A DNA stretch of 64,000 nucleotides from Candidatus Sericytochromatia bacterium (GTDB lineage Bacteria; Cyanobacteriota; Sericytochromatia; UBA7694): positions 100,854-164,853 of the forward strand of contig JADMKE010000005.1 in NCBI GenBank assembly GCA_018780035.1, read 5' to 3'. Below are positions 41,783-49,339 of the stretch, piece by piece. The position numbers and the translations under genes were made by a program. Numbering within the stretch: the first letter of the stretch is position 1; each line of letters opens with the position of its first letter. The notes under the pieces were generated by a model. That model worked only from the letters and a program-made list of their open reading frames with translations. It was not told the DNA's origin and did not search any database.

Positions 41783-43300
41783 ATGCAATACCAGTTGGCA
41801 CAAGCCCCCCCCCATACCCCCGAATCACCGGCTCATCCCACCCCTGGTCAAACCAGCGACCACAACACCACTGGCCAAAACAACGGTCACGCGACCCAGG
41901 CCCATACCGCCCCCAGCGGCGGGCACCACACCGATCTCAGCTATTGGAAAAACATGGGCACAGGGGCCGTGATCTTAAATGTCGCTCCCTTTGTCGTGCT
42001 TTTGCTGATGATCGCCATTTTGCCACTGACATCTAAGCTCAGCCATTGGTGGGAGCACAACAGCAATAAATTACTCGTGGCTGGCATCTGCGGACTGATT
42101 GGCATTGCGCTCTACGTCGCCCCGACCCACGATCTGGTCAAAATTTTTCACACCTATGTTGAATATGTGGCCTTTATCGCCCTTTTGGCCTCGCTGTTTA
42201 TTGTCAGCGGGGGGATCCATATCTCAGGCGCCTTTGCAGGATCGCCCAAGGTCAATACAGCCTTTATGGCGATTGGCGCGGTGCTGGCAAATATCACCGG
42301 CACGACAGGTGCCAGCATGCTGTTGATCCGTCCCCTGATTCGCGCCAACCAGCACCGCGAACACAAAACCCATATTTTCATCTTCTTTATCTTTATTGTC
42401 GCCAATTGCGGCGGCCTGCTCACCCCCCTCGGCGATCCCCCGCTTTATCTCGGTTTTTTGCGTGGCGTGCCTTTTGCCTGGACCCTCGGTTTAATCAAAG
42501 AATGGGCCTTTGTGATTGGCGTCTTGTTGGTGGTCTTTTACCTGCTCGACAGCGCCATGTACAAAAAAGAAACCGCAGAAACCAAAGAAGCCGTGGCCCA
42601 ACAGGCCACTGAAACCGTCGCAGGCAAAAAATTGCATATCGAAGGCAAGTTTAACCTCGGCCTGCTCCTGGGTGTGGTCGGTGTGATTCTCGCTTCCGGT
42701 TATCTGGTTTTCCCGCTCTTGAGCCAAGCCCTCGGCCACGAAATGGGGGATCTGGGCTCCAAAGCCTTTCAGATTGTCGCTATGGGCCTGATTGCCCTGG
42801 CCTCGTTTAAACTGACGCCCCAAAAGATTCACGAAGTCAATTCATTTTCGTTTGTGCCAATTCTCGAAGTGGCCTGTCTGTTTGTCGGGATCTTTGGTGC
42901 CATGATTCCCGCCCTGACCCTGCTCGAAGCAAAAGGGGCTTCGATGGCCATCTCTGCTCCCTGGCAGTATTATTGGGTTTCGGGAGGCTTGAGTGGTTTT
43001 CTCGACAATGCCCCCACCTATGTGACCTTCGTGACGCTGGCGGCCAGCAAAACCGGTTTATCCGCCGACAATTTGCTGCAATTATCACTGCAACAGCCGC
43101 ATTTATTGGCAGCAATCTCCTGCGGCTCGGTCATGATGGGCGCGCTCTCATATATTGGCAATGGCCCCAATTTTATGGTCAAAGCCATTGCTGAACATGC
43201 CCGCATCAAAATGCCCTCGTTTGGCGGTTATATGATCTGGTCAGGCATGGTCCTTGTACCGATTTTTATTCTGACCACCTTTTTGTTTTTCCTGAAGTAG
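41783..43300 (+). CDS. Na+/H+ antiporter, NhaD/UIT-type
   Basis: 505 residues, ATG 41783 with GACGGAG upstream. About 12 membrane helices follow a ~55-residue N-terminal extension rich in His, Gln, Thr and Pro (several H-x-H and HH). Conserved parts include 'NITGTTGASMLLIRPLIRAN', 'NCGGLLTPLGDPPLYLGFL', 'FLDNAPTYVTF' and 'SYIGNGPNFMVKAIAEH', typical of the ion-transporter superfamily that contains NhaD sodium/proton antiporters. It would exchange Na+ (or Li+) for H+ at the inner membrane. The His-rich N-terminus may sense pH or bind metal, which is inference. The GSCFA gene starts two bases after its stop. Confidence 0.88.
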   Translation: MQYQLAQAPPHTPESPAHPTPGQTSDHNTTGQNNGHATQAHTAPSGGHHTDLSYWKNMGTGAVILNVAPFVVLLLMIAILPLTSKLSHWWEHNSNKLLVAGICGLIGIALYVAPTHDLVKIFHTYVEYVAFIALLASLFIVSGGIHISGAFAGSPKVNTAFMAIGAVLANITGTTGASMLLIRPLIRANQHREHKTHIFIFFIFIVANCGGLLTPLGDPPLYLGFLRGVPFAWTLGLIKEWAFVIGVLLVVFYLLDSAMYKKETAETKEAVAQQATETVAGKKLHIEGKFNLGLLLGVVGVILASGYLVFPLLSQALGHEMGDLGSKAFQIVAMGLIALASFKLTPQKIHEVNSFSFVPILEVACLFVGIFGAMIPALTLLEAKGASMAISAPWQYYWVSGGLSGFLDNAPTYVTFVTLAASKTGLSADNLLQLSLQQPHLLAAISCGSVMMGALSYIGNGPNFMVKAIAEHARIKMPSFGGYMIWSGMVLVPIFILTTFLFFLK

Positions 43301-43302
43301 CC

Positions 43303-44397
43303 ATGGATGAGGCTCAAACAGACGGAGCCTTTCCTTATGATCAGGTAGCTCCCGGCCAGGTTTGGTCGCAGGCCTGCTCTCCCACAAGCGGAGACAACCT
43401 GCCTGCCTGGCCGGGTTTGGGTTTGGAAAAACAAGCTTTTATCACCCCCTTCACCCGGATTGTCTCGGTGGGTAGCTGTTTTGCCCATGCCATTGCCCAC
43501 TACCTGCAGCGCGAAGGCTATCACTACCTGGTCACAGAGTCAGGCCCTCCTTGGCTCTCGGCCGAACAATCAAAGGCCTTTCAATACGGGCTTTATTCAG
43601 CCCGCTATGGGCATGTTTATACCGCATTGCAGCTCCAGCAGCTGCTCTTCAGGGCCTGGGGGCAATTCAGCCCCAAAGACGATTGCTGGCAAGGGGGCGA
43701 CGAAGCACAGCCCCATTGGCTCGACCCCTTTCGTCCCCGCATTCAGCCGGGGGGGTTTGTCTCCCCTGAGGCCATGCGGGCCGATCGGCAGGGCCATTTG
43801 CTGGCTGTCAAAAGCGCTTTCAGCAGCACAGATCTGGTGATTGTGACCTTGGGGCTCACCGAATGTTGGCGCTCCCGTTTGGATGGCGCCGTTTACCCGG
43901 TTTGTCCGGGCCGGGGCCTGGGACAATTTGACCCAGAGGCCTATTTTTTTGAGAATTTGGCTCTTCCCCAGATCGAAGAGGCACTCAGGGCATGCATCGC
44001 TTTTTTGGCCCAGCTCAATCCCTCAATGCGCTGGATCTTGACGCTTTCGCCCGTGCCCTTGGCGGTAACTGCCGAAAAAAAACACGTGATCGAAGCCACA
44101 GGCTATTCCAAAGCGGTTCTGCGGGTCGCAATCGAAAATATCTGCCGGGAATTTCCCCAAGTGGATTATTTTCCCGCTTATGAATGGGTGATGTTTGATC
44201 GCCAAAATGCCTTCGAAACCAATGGCCGCCAGGTTCGAGCAGAAACGGTTCAAGCAATCATGCGCAGATTTGAAGCTGGGTTTGTGTTGGAACGTCCACA
44301 ACAGCCTCATTTGCCAAAGTCAGAACTGGATTTTAAAATTCAGCCCTGTGATGAAGAAGCCTTGCTCAGCTTACTGGATGGTGATTTTTTGGAATGA
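43303..44397 (+). CDS. GSCFA-domain protein
   Basis: 364 residues from ATG 43303, two bases after the antiporter stop, so the two are cotranscribed and probably coupled. The family-naming motif GSCFA is at 57-61 ('IVSVGSCFAHAIAHYL'). 'VIVTLGLTECWRS', 'WILTLSPVPLAVT' and 'YFPAYEWVMFD' agree with this SGNH-like group, whose members are suspected hydrolases or acyl-transferases acting on surface glycans. The catalytic role is unproven. The protein lacks a signal peptide and so is cytosolic. The length is typical. Confidence 0.9.
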   Translation: MDEAQTDGAFPYDQVAPGQVWSQACSPTSGDNLPAWPGLGLEKQAFITPFTRIVSVGSCFAHAIAHYLQREGYHYLVTESGPPWLSAEQSKAFQYGLYSARYGHVYTALQLQQLLFRAWGQFSPKDDCWQGGDEAQPHWLDPFRPRIQPGGFVSPEAMRADRQGHLLAVKSAFSSTDLVIVTLGLTECWRSRLDGAVYPVCPGRGLGQFDPEAYFFENLALPQIEEALRACIAFLAQLNPSMRWILTLSPVPLAVTAEKKHVIEATGYSKAVLRVAIENICREFPQVDYFPAYEWVMFDRQNAFETNGRQVRAETVQAIMRRFEAGFVLERPQQPHLPKSELDFKIQPCDEEALLSLLDGDFLE

Positions 44398-44428
44398 GCG
44401 CCTGGGTGTCAACGCAAAAAACAGATTC

Positions 44429-44455
44429 AGCCCGCTCCAGAAATTGAAGCGGGCT
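44429..44455 (-). terminator. Terminator of the 44473-45093 gene
   Basis: AGCCCGCT (44429-44436) / AGCGGGCT (44448-44455), 8-bp stem with an 11-base loop. On the minus strand, T-rich sequence follows within about 12 bases rather than at once. Confidence 0.55.
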
Positions 44456-44472
44456 GTTGCCAGAGCGGGTGT

Positions 44473-45093
44473 TTAGACGCCGCCACCTTGGGAGTTGCTG
44501 TCGAAAAAGCGCTCAATCACGCTGGTAACTTTGTCGGACACGGTGGCACGCAGACCAGAGTAATGGTACAGCGTATCTGCCAAGGCAAAGCCAATGGTGC
44601 CCGCAATCAAGCCCATGGTGCCCATGGTAAAGCCTGAGGATTTGGCCATCATGCCGACAGCCAGACCGGCACCGGCACCGGCAGCCAAACCACCGACGGC
44701 CCCGCCGAGAATATCGGCAGAGACATTGCCACCTGCACGGGCCACGTTGATTTCGCCTTGAGCGAGGTGAAAGACGTTGCGTGCGGCAGAGACCACACCA
44801 CCGACCAGGGCGCCTTTGCCCAGGGTGCGCATCATGGTGCTGCCCATCACGCCAGCGGCGGAAGCTTCGTTGTTTTGAATCGTGCGGAATTCGAGTTGTT
44901 GAATCGCGGTTTTGGAAGCCATGCGGCCCACAATCAAGGATTTGAGTCCGATCTCAACCCCATCCATGACCATATTGGGGGAGAGCTGGGGCGAAGAGGC
45001 AATACTGACACCGCCACCGGGAGTGGTGGTCGGAACGGTGCCGGGGAAGCCCATATTATAGGGATTGTAGAGGGGGGTTGTTCCTGCCTGCAT
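44473..45093 (-). CDS. Hypothetical glycine-zipper membrane-associated protein
   Basis: 206 residues, ATG at 45091-45093 with AAAAGGA upstream. The N-terminal ~35 residues are Pro/Thr/Gly/Asn-rich with no signal peptide. Residues ~85-170 carry glycine-zipper type segments ('LGKGALVGGVVSAARNVF', 'ADILGGAVGGLAAGAGAGLAVGMM', 'TMGTMGLIAGTIGFALADTLYHY') that could pack as membrane helices. The C-terminus is a short charged helix followed by 'SNSQGGGV'. The function is unknown. Confidence 0.72.
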   Translation of the reverse strand: MQAGTTPLYNPYNMGFPGTVPTTTPGGGVSIASSPQLSPNMVMDGVEIGLKSLIVGRMASKTAIQQLEFRTIQNNEASAAGVMGSTMMRTLGKGALVGGVVSAARNVFHLAQGEINVARAGGNVSADILGGAVGGLAAGAGAGLAVGMMAKSSGFTMGTMGLIAGTIGFALADTLYHYSGLRATVSDKVTSVIERFFDSNSQGGGV

Positions 45094-45264
45094 TCGGCGA
45101 TCCTTTTCTTTAATTTCAGATTATCTTAATCTTCTTATCGTTTATTTAATCATGAAAGTGACGAATTTAATCTTATGCTTTGGTTAAGACGAGTTGAATG
45201 TTAATATAAGATTTGGTGATCAATGATTCTGTTCCCCAAGAGAGAGGGACAGCAAAGGAAACAC

Positions 45265-46644
45265 ATGAAAAAACCGCTTGAAACCTGGATCTGCAATGCC
45301 CTGATCGTGACGCAGGATGAAAAACGCAAAGTCTTATACGGCCATTTACAAATCCTCGGCGACCGAATTGGCAAAATCACGACCTCCAGCCGTGCAATTC
45401 CAGCCGGGGCCAAAATAGTGGATGCCCAAGGTTTGGCTCTTTTGCCTGGTTTCGTTCAGCCCCATATTCATCTCTGCCAGACCCTCTTTCGCAATATGGC
45501 CGACGAATTGGAATTGCTGGATTGGCTTTCAGAGCGAATTTGGCCCTTTGAAGCCGCCCATACCCCGGAGACCCTGACTCTCAGTGCCCAATTGGGCATT
45601 CAAGAACTGCTCGCCTCTGGCACGACCTGTATTCTGGATATGGGCACCGTCAAACACACCGAAGCGATTTGCAAAGCTGTTGAGGCCTCAGGCCTGCGCG
45701 CCAGTCTGGGCAAATGCCTGATGGATCACCCCGAGACCAACCCCGTTTACCTGCGTGAATCCACCCAAGCGGCCTTAAAAGAGGCCAAAGCCCTCTACAA
45801 AAACTGGAATGGGGCCGCAAACGACCGCATTCGCATTTCTTACGCCCCGCGTTTTGTGATCTCCTGCAGCGAGCCCCTGCTCAAAGAAGTGGCCAAATTG
45901 TCCAAACAACAAGGCGCACTGATCCACACCCATTCGAGCGAAAACCGCAAAGAAGTCGAATGGGTTCACGCATTGGTCGGCATGGACAATGCCGCCTATT
46001 TACACCACATTGGTCTGATGTCGGAGCGTTTGGTCTTGGCCCATTGCATCTGGTTGTCTGACGAAGAGATCGGGCTGTTTGAAAAAACCGGCACCCATAT
46101 CACCCACTGCCCCAGTTCCAATCTCAAATTGGCCTCGGGTCTGGCCCAGGTGCCTCAATTATTGGAAAAAGGCATCAATGTAGGCCTGGCCGCTGATGGT
46201 GCGCCCTGTAGCAATACCCTGAATATGTTTCAAGAAATGCGCCTGGCCGCCCTTTTGCACAAGCCCGGCAACGGCCCGCGCAGTATGCCTGCCTCGTTGG
46301 TACTGGATATGGCCACCCGCAATGGCGCCAAGGCCCTCAATTGGTTTGATCAAATTGGCTCGCTCGAAAGTGGCAAAAAAGCCGACCTCTTTGCAGTGGA
46401 TCTCTGGGGCCCTTCAAATCTGATCCCGGCAGCCAAAGGCCCATTGCCCAGTCTGGAACAGATTGCCTCAGCCCTGGTCTATGCCACCCAACCCTCCCAG
46501 GTCGCTTGGACGCGGGTCGATGGCCAAGTCGTGGCCCGCAAAGGCAAAGCCCTCAAAATTCCGGCCCAGGCCCTGACCCCAGAAAAGGTCCATGCCGCCC
46601 AGCGCGAAATTCTGAAACGTGCAAAAGAGTTTGAATCGCCTTGA
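45265..46644 (+). CDS. Amidohydrolase, MTA/SAH/5'-deoxyadenosine deaminase-like
   Basis: 459 residues from ATG 45265 (AAAGGA upstream); ATG 45223 would add 14. It is a TRZ/ATZ-type amidohydrolase: the metal-binding 'PGFVQPHIHLCQTLFR', 'HTHSSEN', 'LVLAHCIWLS' and catalytic Asp in 'GLAADGAPCSNTLNMFQEM' are present. 'LLDWLSERIWPFEAAHTPE' and 'TTCILDMGTVKHTE' are typical of the purine-nucleoside-like deaminases (methylthioadenosine, S-adenosylhomocysteine, 5'-deoxyadenosine) used in methionine or radical-SAM by-product salvage. The exact substrate cannot be fixed from sequence alone; guanine deaminase is less likely. It is monocistronic and precedes the tRNA cluster. Confidence 0.88.
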   Translation: MKKPLETWICNALIVTQDEKRKVLYGHLQILGDRIGKITTSSRAIPAGAKIVDAQGLALLPGFVQPHIHLCQTLFRNMADELELLDWLSERIWPFEAAHTPETLTLSAQLGIQELLASGTTCILDMGTVKHTEAICKAVEASGLRASLGKCLMDHPETNPVYLRESTQAALKEAKALYKNWNGAANDRIRISYAPRFVISCSEPLLKEVAKLSKQQGALIHTHSSENRKEVEWVHALVGMDNAAYLHHIGLMSERLVLAHCIWLSDEEIGLFEKTGTHITHCPSSNLKLASGLAQVPQLLEKGINVGLAADGAPCSNTLNMFQEMRLAALLHKPGNGPRSMPASLVLDMATRNGAKALNWFDQIGSLESGKKADLFAVDLWGPSNLIPAAKGPLPSLEQIASALVYATQPSQVAWTRVDGQVVARKGKALKIPAQALTPEKVHAAQREILKRAKEFESP

Positions 46645-46690
46645 CCAGATCCAGAGCATCGGGGATAATAGTCTTGCACGTCTACGATGT

Positions 46691-46763
46691 GCGGGAGTAG
46701 CTCAGTTGGTAGAGCATCTGCCTTCCAAGCAGAATGTCGCGAGTTCGAGTCTCGTCTCCCGCT
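46691..46763 (+). tRNA. tRNA-Gly (anticodon TCC)
   Basis: 73 bases. Acceptor GCGGGAG/CTCCCGC, D-arm GCTC/GAGC, anticodon stem TCTGC/GCAGA with loop CTTCCAA (anticodon TCC), T-arm with TTCGAGT. No encoded CCA. Confidence 0.96.
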
Positions 46764-46793
46764 CTGGCAGTTCCCTGACGGGATATCTGACTG

Positions 46794-46866
46794 GCGCCTG
46801 TAGCTCAGCGGATAGAGCAGCGGTCTTCTAAACCGCTGGTCGCAGGTTCGATTCCTGCCAGGCGCG
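46794..46866 (+). tRNA. tRNA-Arg (anticodon TCT)
   Basis: 73 bases. Acceptor GCGCCTG/CAGGCGC, D-arm GCTC/GAGC, anticodon stem GCGGT/ACCGC with loop CTTCTAA (TCT), T-arm GCAGG-TTCGATT-CCTGC. It follows tRNA-Gly by 30 bases in the same likely transcript. Confidence 0.96.
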
Positions 46867-46880
46867 TGCCCCAACACCGT

Positions 46881-46954
46881 GGTGGGTGTAGCCAAGTGGT
46901 TAAGGCGCCGGATTGTGATTCCGGTATTCGTGGGTTCAATTCCCATCATCCACC
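46881..46954 (+). tRNA. tRNA-His (anticodon GTG)
   Basis: 74 bases including the extra 5' G (46881) typical of tRNA-His. Acceptor GTGGGTG/CATCCAC, anticodon stem CCGGA/TCCGG with loop TTGTGAT (GTG), T-loop TTCAATT. It lies 14 bases after tRNA-Arg and 23 bases before the methyltransferase start. Confidence 0.95.
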
Positions 46955-46977
46955 CCTCAACGAAGTGGCGGAGTGTT

Positions 46978-47754
46978 ATGCTGCAACTAGAAGTCAAGCC
47001 GGGTTATCTGGTTTACTTCTATCGCTGCATTCACTCCGTCGATTTCTTTTTGCGCAGGTTATTGCCCACTCTGCCCAATCGTTTTTGTGTCGATCTCGGG
47101 GCCGGTGATGGCCAACATGGCTCAAATACCTTTTTGCTGCTGCTCAATGGCTGGCAGGGCTTGGCCATCGAAAAAGATCCCCCTTCCTTTGGCTGCATGA
47201 AGCAGATCTATCAAGAATTGGGTCTGATGGCCCAATTGCTCAATGAAAGCATCAGCCCCGAGAATATCTGCCTCTTGCTGGCGACCCAGGCGGTTCCCGC
47301 TGATTTTGCCTTTCTCAGTTTGGATATCGACTCCTGGGATTATTATGTGCTCAAAAATCTGCTTCAGCACTACCGCCCGGTTTTGATCTGCACCGAGATC
47401 AACGAAACCATTCCACCCCCGCTGCGTTTTAGCCAAGCCGCTGATACCGTTCCCGATGCCCAAGCCCATTTTTTTGGCTACTCTTTGGCGCTTTTAAGCG
47501 ATCTGGCCCAAGCAAATAACTACGATCTGGTTCACCTGGATTTTAACAATGCCTTTTTGCTGGCCCGAGAATACAATCACTTCTGGCCCAATCTCAGCGC
47601 CGAAGCAGCTTATGTGAATTATCGCCAAAACCCACGCCCGGAATACAATGCAGATATGGAAGAACTGCTTGCGCTGCCCCCTGACCTTGCCCAGACATTT
47701 ATTCATAGGCATTTTGCCCGATTTCAAGGCAGGTATCTGCTTTCTTGCCCTTAA
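46978..47754 (+). CDS. SAM-dependent methyltransferase-like protein
   Basis: 258 residues from ATG 46978 (GGCGGAG upstream), starting MLQLEVKPGYLVYF. The frame is open further 5' only because it runs through tRNA-His. It shows a Rossmann methyltransferase beginning, 'FCVDLGAGDGQHGSNTFLLLLNGWQGLAIEKDPP', and 'FAFLSLDIDSWDYYVLKNLLQHYRPVLICTEIN', as in FkbM-like or related families. 'FFGYSLALLSDLAQANNYDLVHLD' follows. The acceptor is unknown. The gene is only 23 bases after tRNA-His, so it may share the tRNA operon promoter and be released by tRNA processing. Confidence 0.78.
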   Translation: MLQLEVKPGYLVYFYRCIHSVDFFLRRLLPTLPNRFCVDLGAGDGQHGSNTFLLLLNGWQGLAIEKDPPSFGCMKQIYQELGLMAQLLNESISPENICLLLATQAVPADFAFLSLDIDSWDYYVLKNLLQHYRPVLICTEINETIPPPLRFSQAADTVPDAQAHFFGYSLALLSDLAQANNYDLVHLDFNNAFLLAREYNHFWPNLSAEAAYVNYRQNPRPEYNADMEELLALPPDLAQTFIHRHFARFQGRYLLSCP

Positions 47755-47773
47755 AAGCAAAAATCAGATTTTT

Positions 47774-47803
47774 TTGACAGCGATTGCCAAAATGGATTAA
47801 GAT
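47774..47803 (+). promoter_or_regulatory. Candidate promoter of the flagellin cluster
   Basis: A perfect TTGACA (47774-47779) and TAAGAT (47798-47803; 18-base spacer) lie 160 bases upstream of the first flagellin. This is a sigma70-like arrangement. No clear sigma28 or sigma54 promoter is seen closer to the start, though such sites may differ in this lineage. The 100-base AT-rich leader after it is untranslated. Confidence 0.4.
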
Positions 47804-47962
47804 AGATAATAAGTTAATGCAGCAATATAAATGTTAATTGCTAAAATACATTTATAATTCTGTTTATAACGTAGGCTTATACAACATAGACTGAATAACA
47901 AGTGGCTCAAGGATGAGTCAATTCTTTGCACTTCTGCTTGATGTTTCACGGAGGAAACAGGC

Positions 47963-49336
47963 ATGGCGATCCGTATCAATACCAATCTGGCCTCGCTCAG
48001 CGCACAGCGCAATCTCGGGACCAGCAACCAACAGCTCAACAAGACCCTCGAACGGCTCTCTTCGGGCCTGCGCATCAACCGCGCAGCGGATGACGCTGCC
48101 GGGCTGGCGGTCTCCGAAAAGCTGCGCACCCAGATCAAAGGCTTTAACCAAGCCACTGCCAATGCCCAAGATGCGATCAATCTGATCTCCACCGCCGAAT
48201 CGGGCCTCGACCAAACCTCGCAGATTTTGCAGCGCATGCGCGAATTGTCGATTCAATCCGCCAACGATACCCTCGTCAATACCGACCGCTCCAAGATCCA
48301 AGAGGAAATCAACCAGCTCCGCCTCGAACTGACCCGCATTGCTGAAACCACCGAGTTTAACACTCGCACTTTGCTTGATGGCAGTATTGCTCAATCCACA
48401 AAAAACGAAGGCCCCAATGCCGAGATCAAACAAAGTTTCCGGGGCGGCACTGGCGTTCACCAATTGGCCGAGTTTTTCGCAACAGCAGAAGCCTTGGTAA
48501 CCCCAGTAAATACAGTCTTCACCAAAGACCAAATGTTTGGCCTGTTTGCCTATAATGTGGGAGCCGCCCTGGCAGCAACAGTGGATGTGGCATTTCAAAT
48601 CAAGGTGGTCAGCTATCAAACAGGTGCAACAGCCCCCGTCAGTGTGGCAATTGAAATATCTAACTCTGTTTCAGGCTTTTTATACTCTGTGGATCCCAAT
48701 AATGCAGCCAGTTTCGGTGATCAGGGGGGCAGCGAAGGGCAGATCATCTCTGCAACGAAACAAATGTACTTCTTAACCATGGAGCGCCCAAGTGCCACCA
48801 ATCCATTTGGAAGTGCGATCGGATATTTTAACTCAGGCATACCAACCCAACTCACCCTCTCAGACATTGGCAAAACGGCGGTGATCCAAGTAACACCAAA
48901 GCAAAATGCCGTGACAACCGATCAGGCGCTGACTTTCCATGTGGGAGCCAATGAGGGCCAATTCCTCAAAATGGGCGTGCAAGACATGCGCGCCAAGGCC
49001 CTGCGCCTAGAAACACTCAATATCCTGGGCACCACCGACGAGGACAGCCGTCTCAAGGCCCAAAACGCGATTGGCACGATTGATGCCGCTCTGGACTATG
49101 TCAACACCAACCGCTCCCGCCTCGGGGCCTTTCAAAACCGCCTCGAATACACGATTCAAAACCTGCAGGTCTCCAAAGAAAACCTCACCGCCTCCGAGTC
49201 GCGCATTCGCGATGCAGACATCGCCGCCGAGACCGCCAATCTCACACGGGCCCAGATTTTGGTGCAGGCCGGCACCTCAATTCTCAGCCAGGCCAATGTG
49301 GCCCCCCAATCGGCCCTCAACCTACTCAGAGGTTAA
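47963..49336 (+). CDS. fliC: Flagellin (first of four tandem copies)
   Basis: 457 residues, ATG 47963 with GGAGGA upstream. The D0/D1 N-terminus is 'MAIRINTNLASLSAQRNLG' to 'RELSIQSANDTLVNTD' (1-~135). A variable D2-like centre (~145-315) includes 'TVDVAFQIKVVSYQTGATAPVSVAIE', and the C-terminal D1/D0 runs from 'DSALTFHVGANEGQFLKMG'-like 'DQALTFHVGANEG' to 'QSALNLLRG'. Flagellin subunits are exported and assemble the filament. The last codons CTC AGA GGT TAA contain AGAGG, the likely ribosome site of the next gene, three bases downstream. Confidence 0.97.
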   Translation: MAIRINTNLASLSAQRNLGTSNQQLNKTLERLSSGLRINRAADDAAGLAVSEKLRTQIKGFNQATANAQDAINLISTAESGLDQTSQILQRMRELSIQSANDTLVNTDRSKIQEEINQLRLELTRIAETTEFNTRTLLDGSIAQSTKNEGPNAEIKQSFRGGTGVHQLAEFFATAEALVTPVNTVFTKDQMFGLFAYNVGAALAATVDVAFQIKVVSYQTGATAPVSVAIEISNSVSGFLYSVDPNNAASFGDQGGSEGQIISATKQMYFLTMERPSATNPFGSAIGYFNSGIPTQLTLSDIGKTAVIQVTPKQNAVTTDQALTFHVGANEGQFLKMGVQDMRAKALRLETLNILGTTDEDSRLKAQNAIGTIDAALDYVNTNRSRLGAFQNRLEYTIQNLQVSKENLTASESRIRDADIAAETANLTRAQILVQAGTSILSQANVAPQSALNLLRG

Positions 49337-49339
49337 TCT

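Noticed and set aside
46479..46997. Open minus-strand frame with many tRNA-antisense words (TCDQRFRRPLLYPLSYRRQ, RDSNSRHSAWKADALPTE)
   Set aside because: It is the reverse translation of the Gly, Arg and His tRNAs, a well-known artefact; no ribosome site.
47920..47960. Possible sigma54 or sigma28 flagellin promoter (TTGCAC-N5-CTTGA)
   Set aside because: The diagnostic GG/GC spacing of sigma54 is not met, and no sigma28 consensus is seen.
47918..48619. Long antisense frames opposite the flagellins
   Set aside because: They mirror the conserved flagellin ends in three copies and lack ribosome sites.
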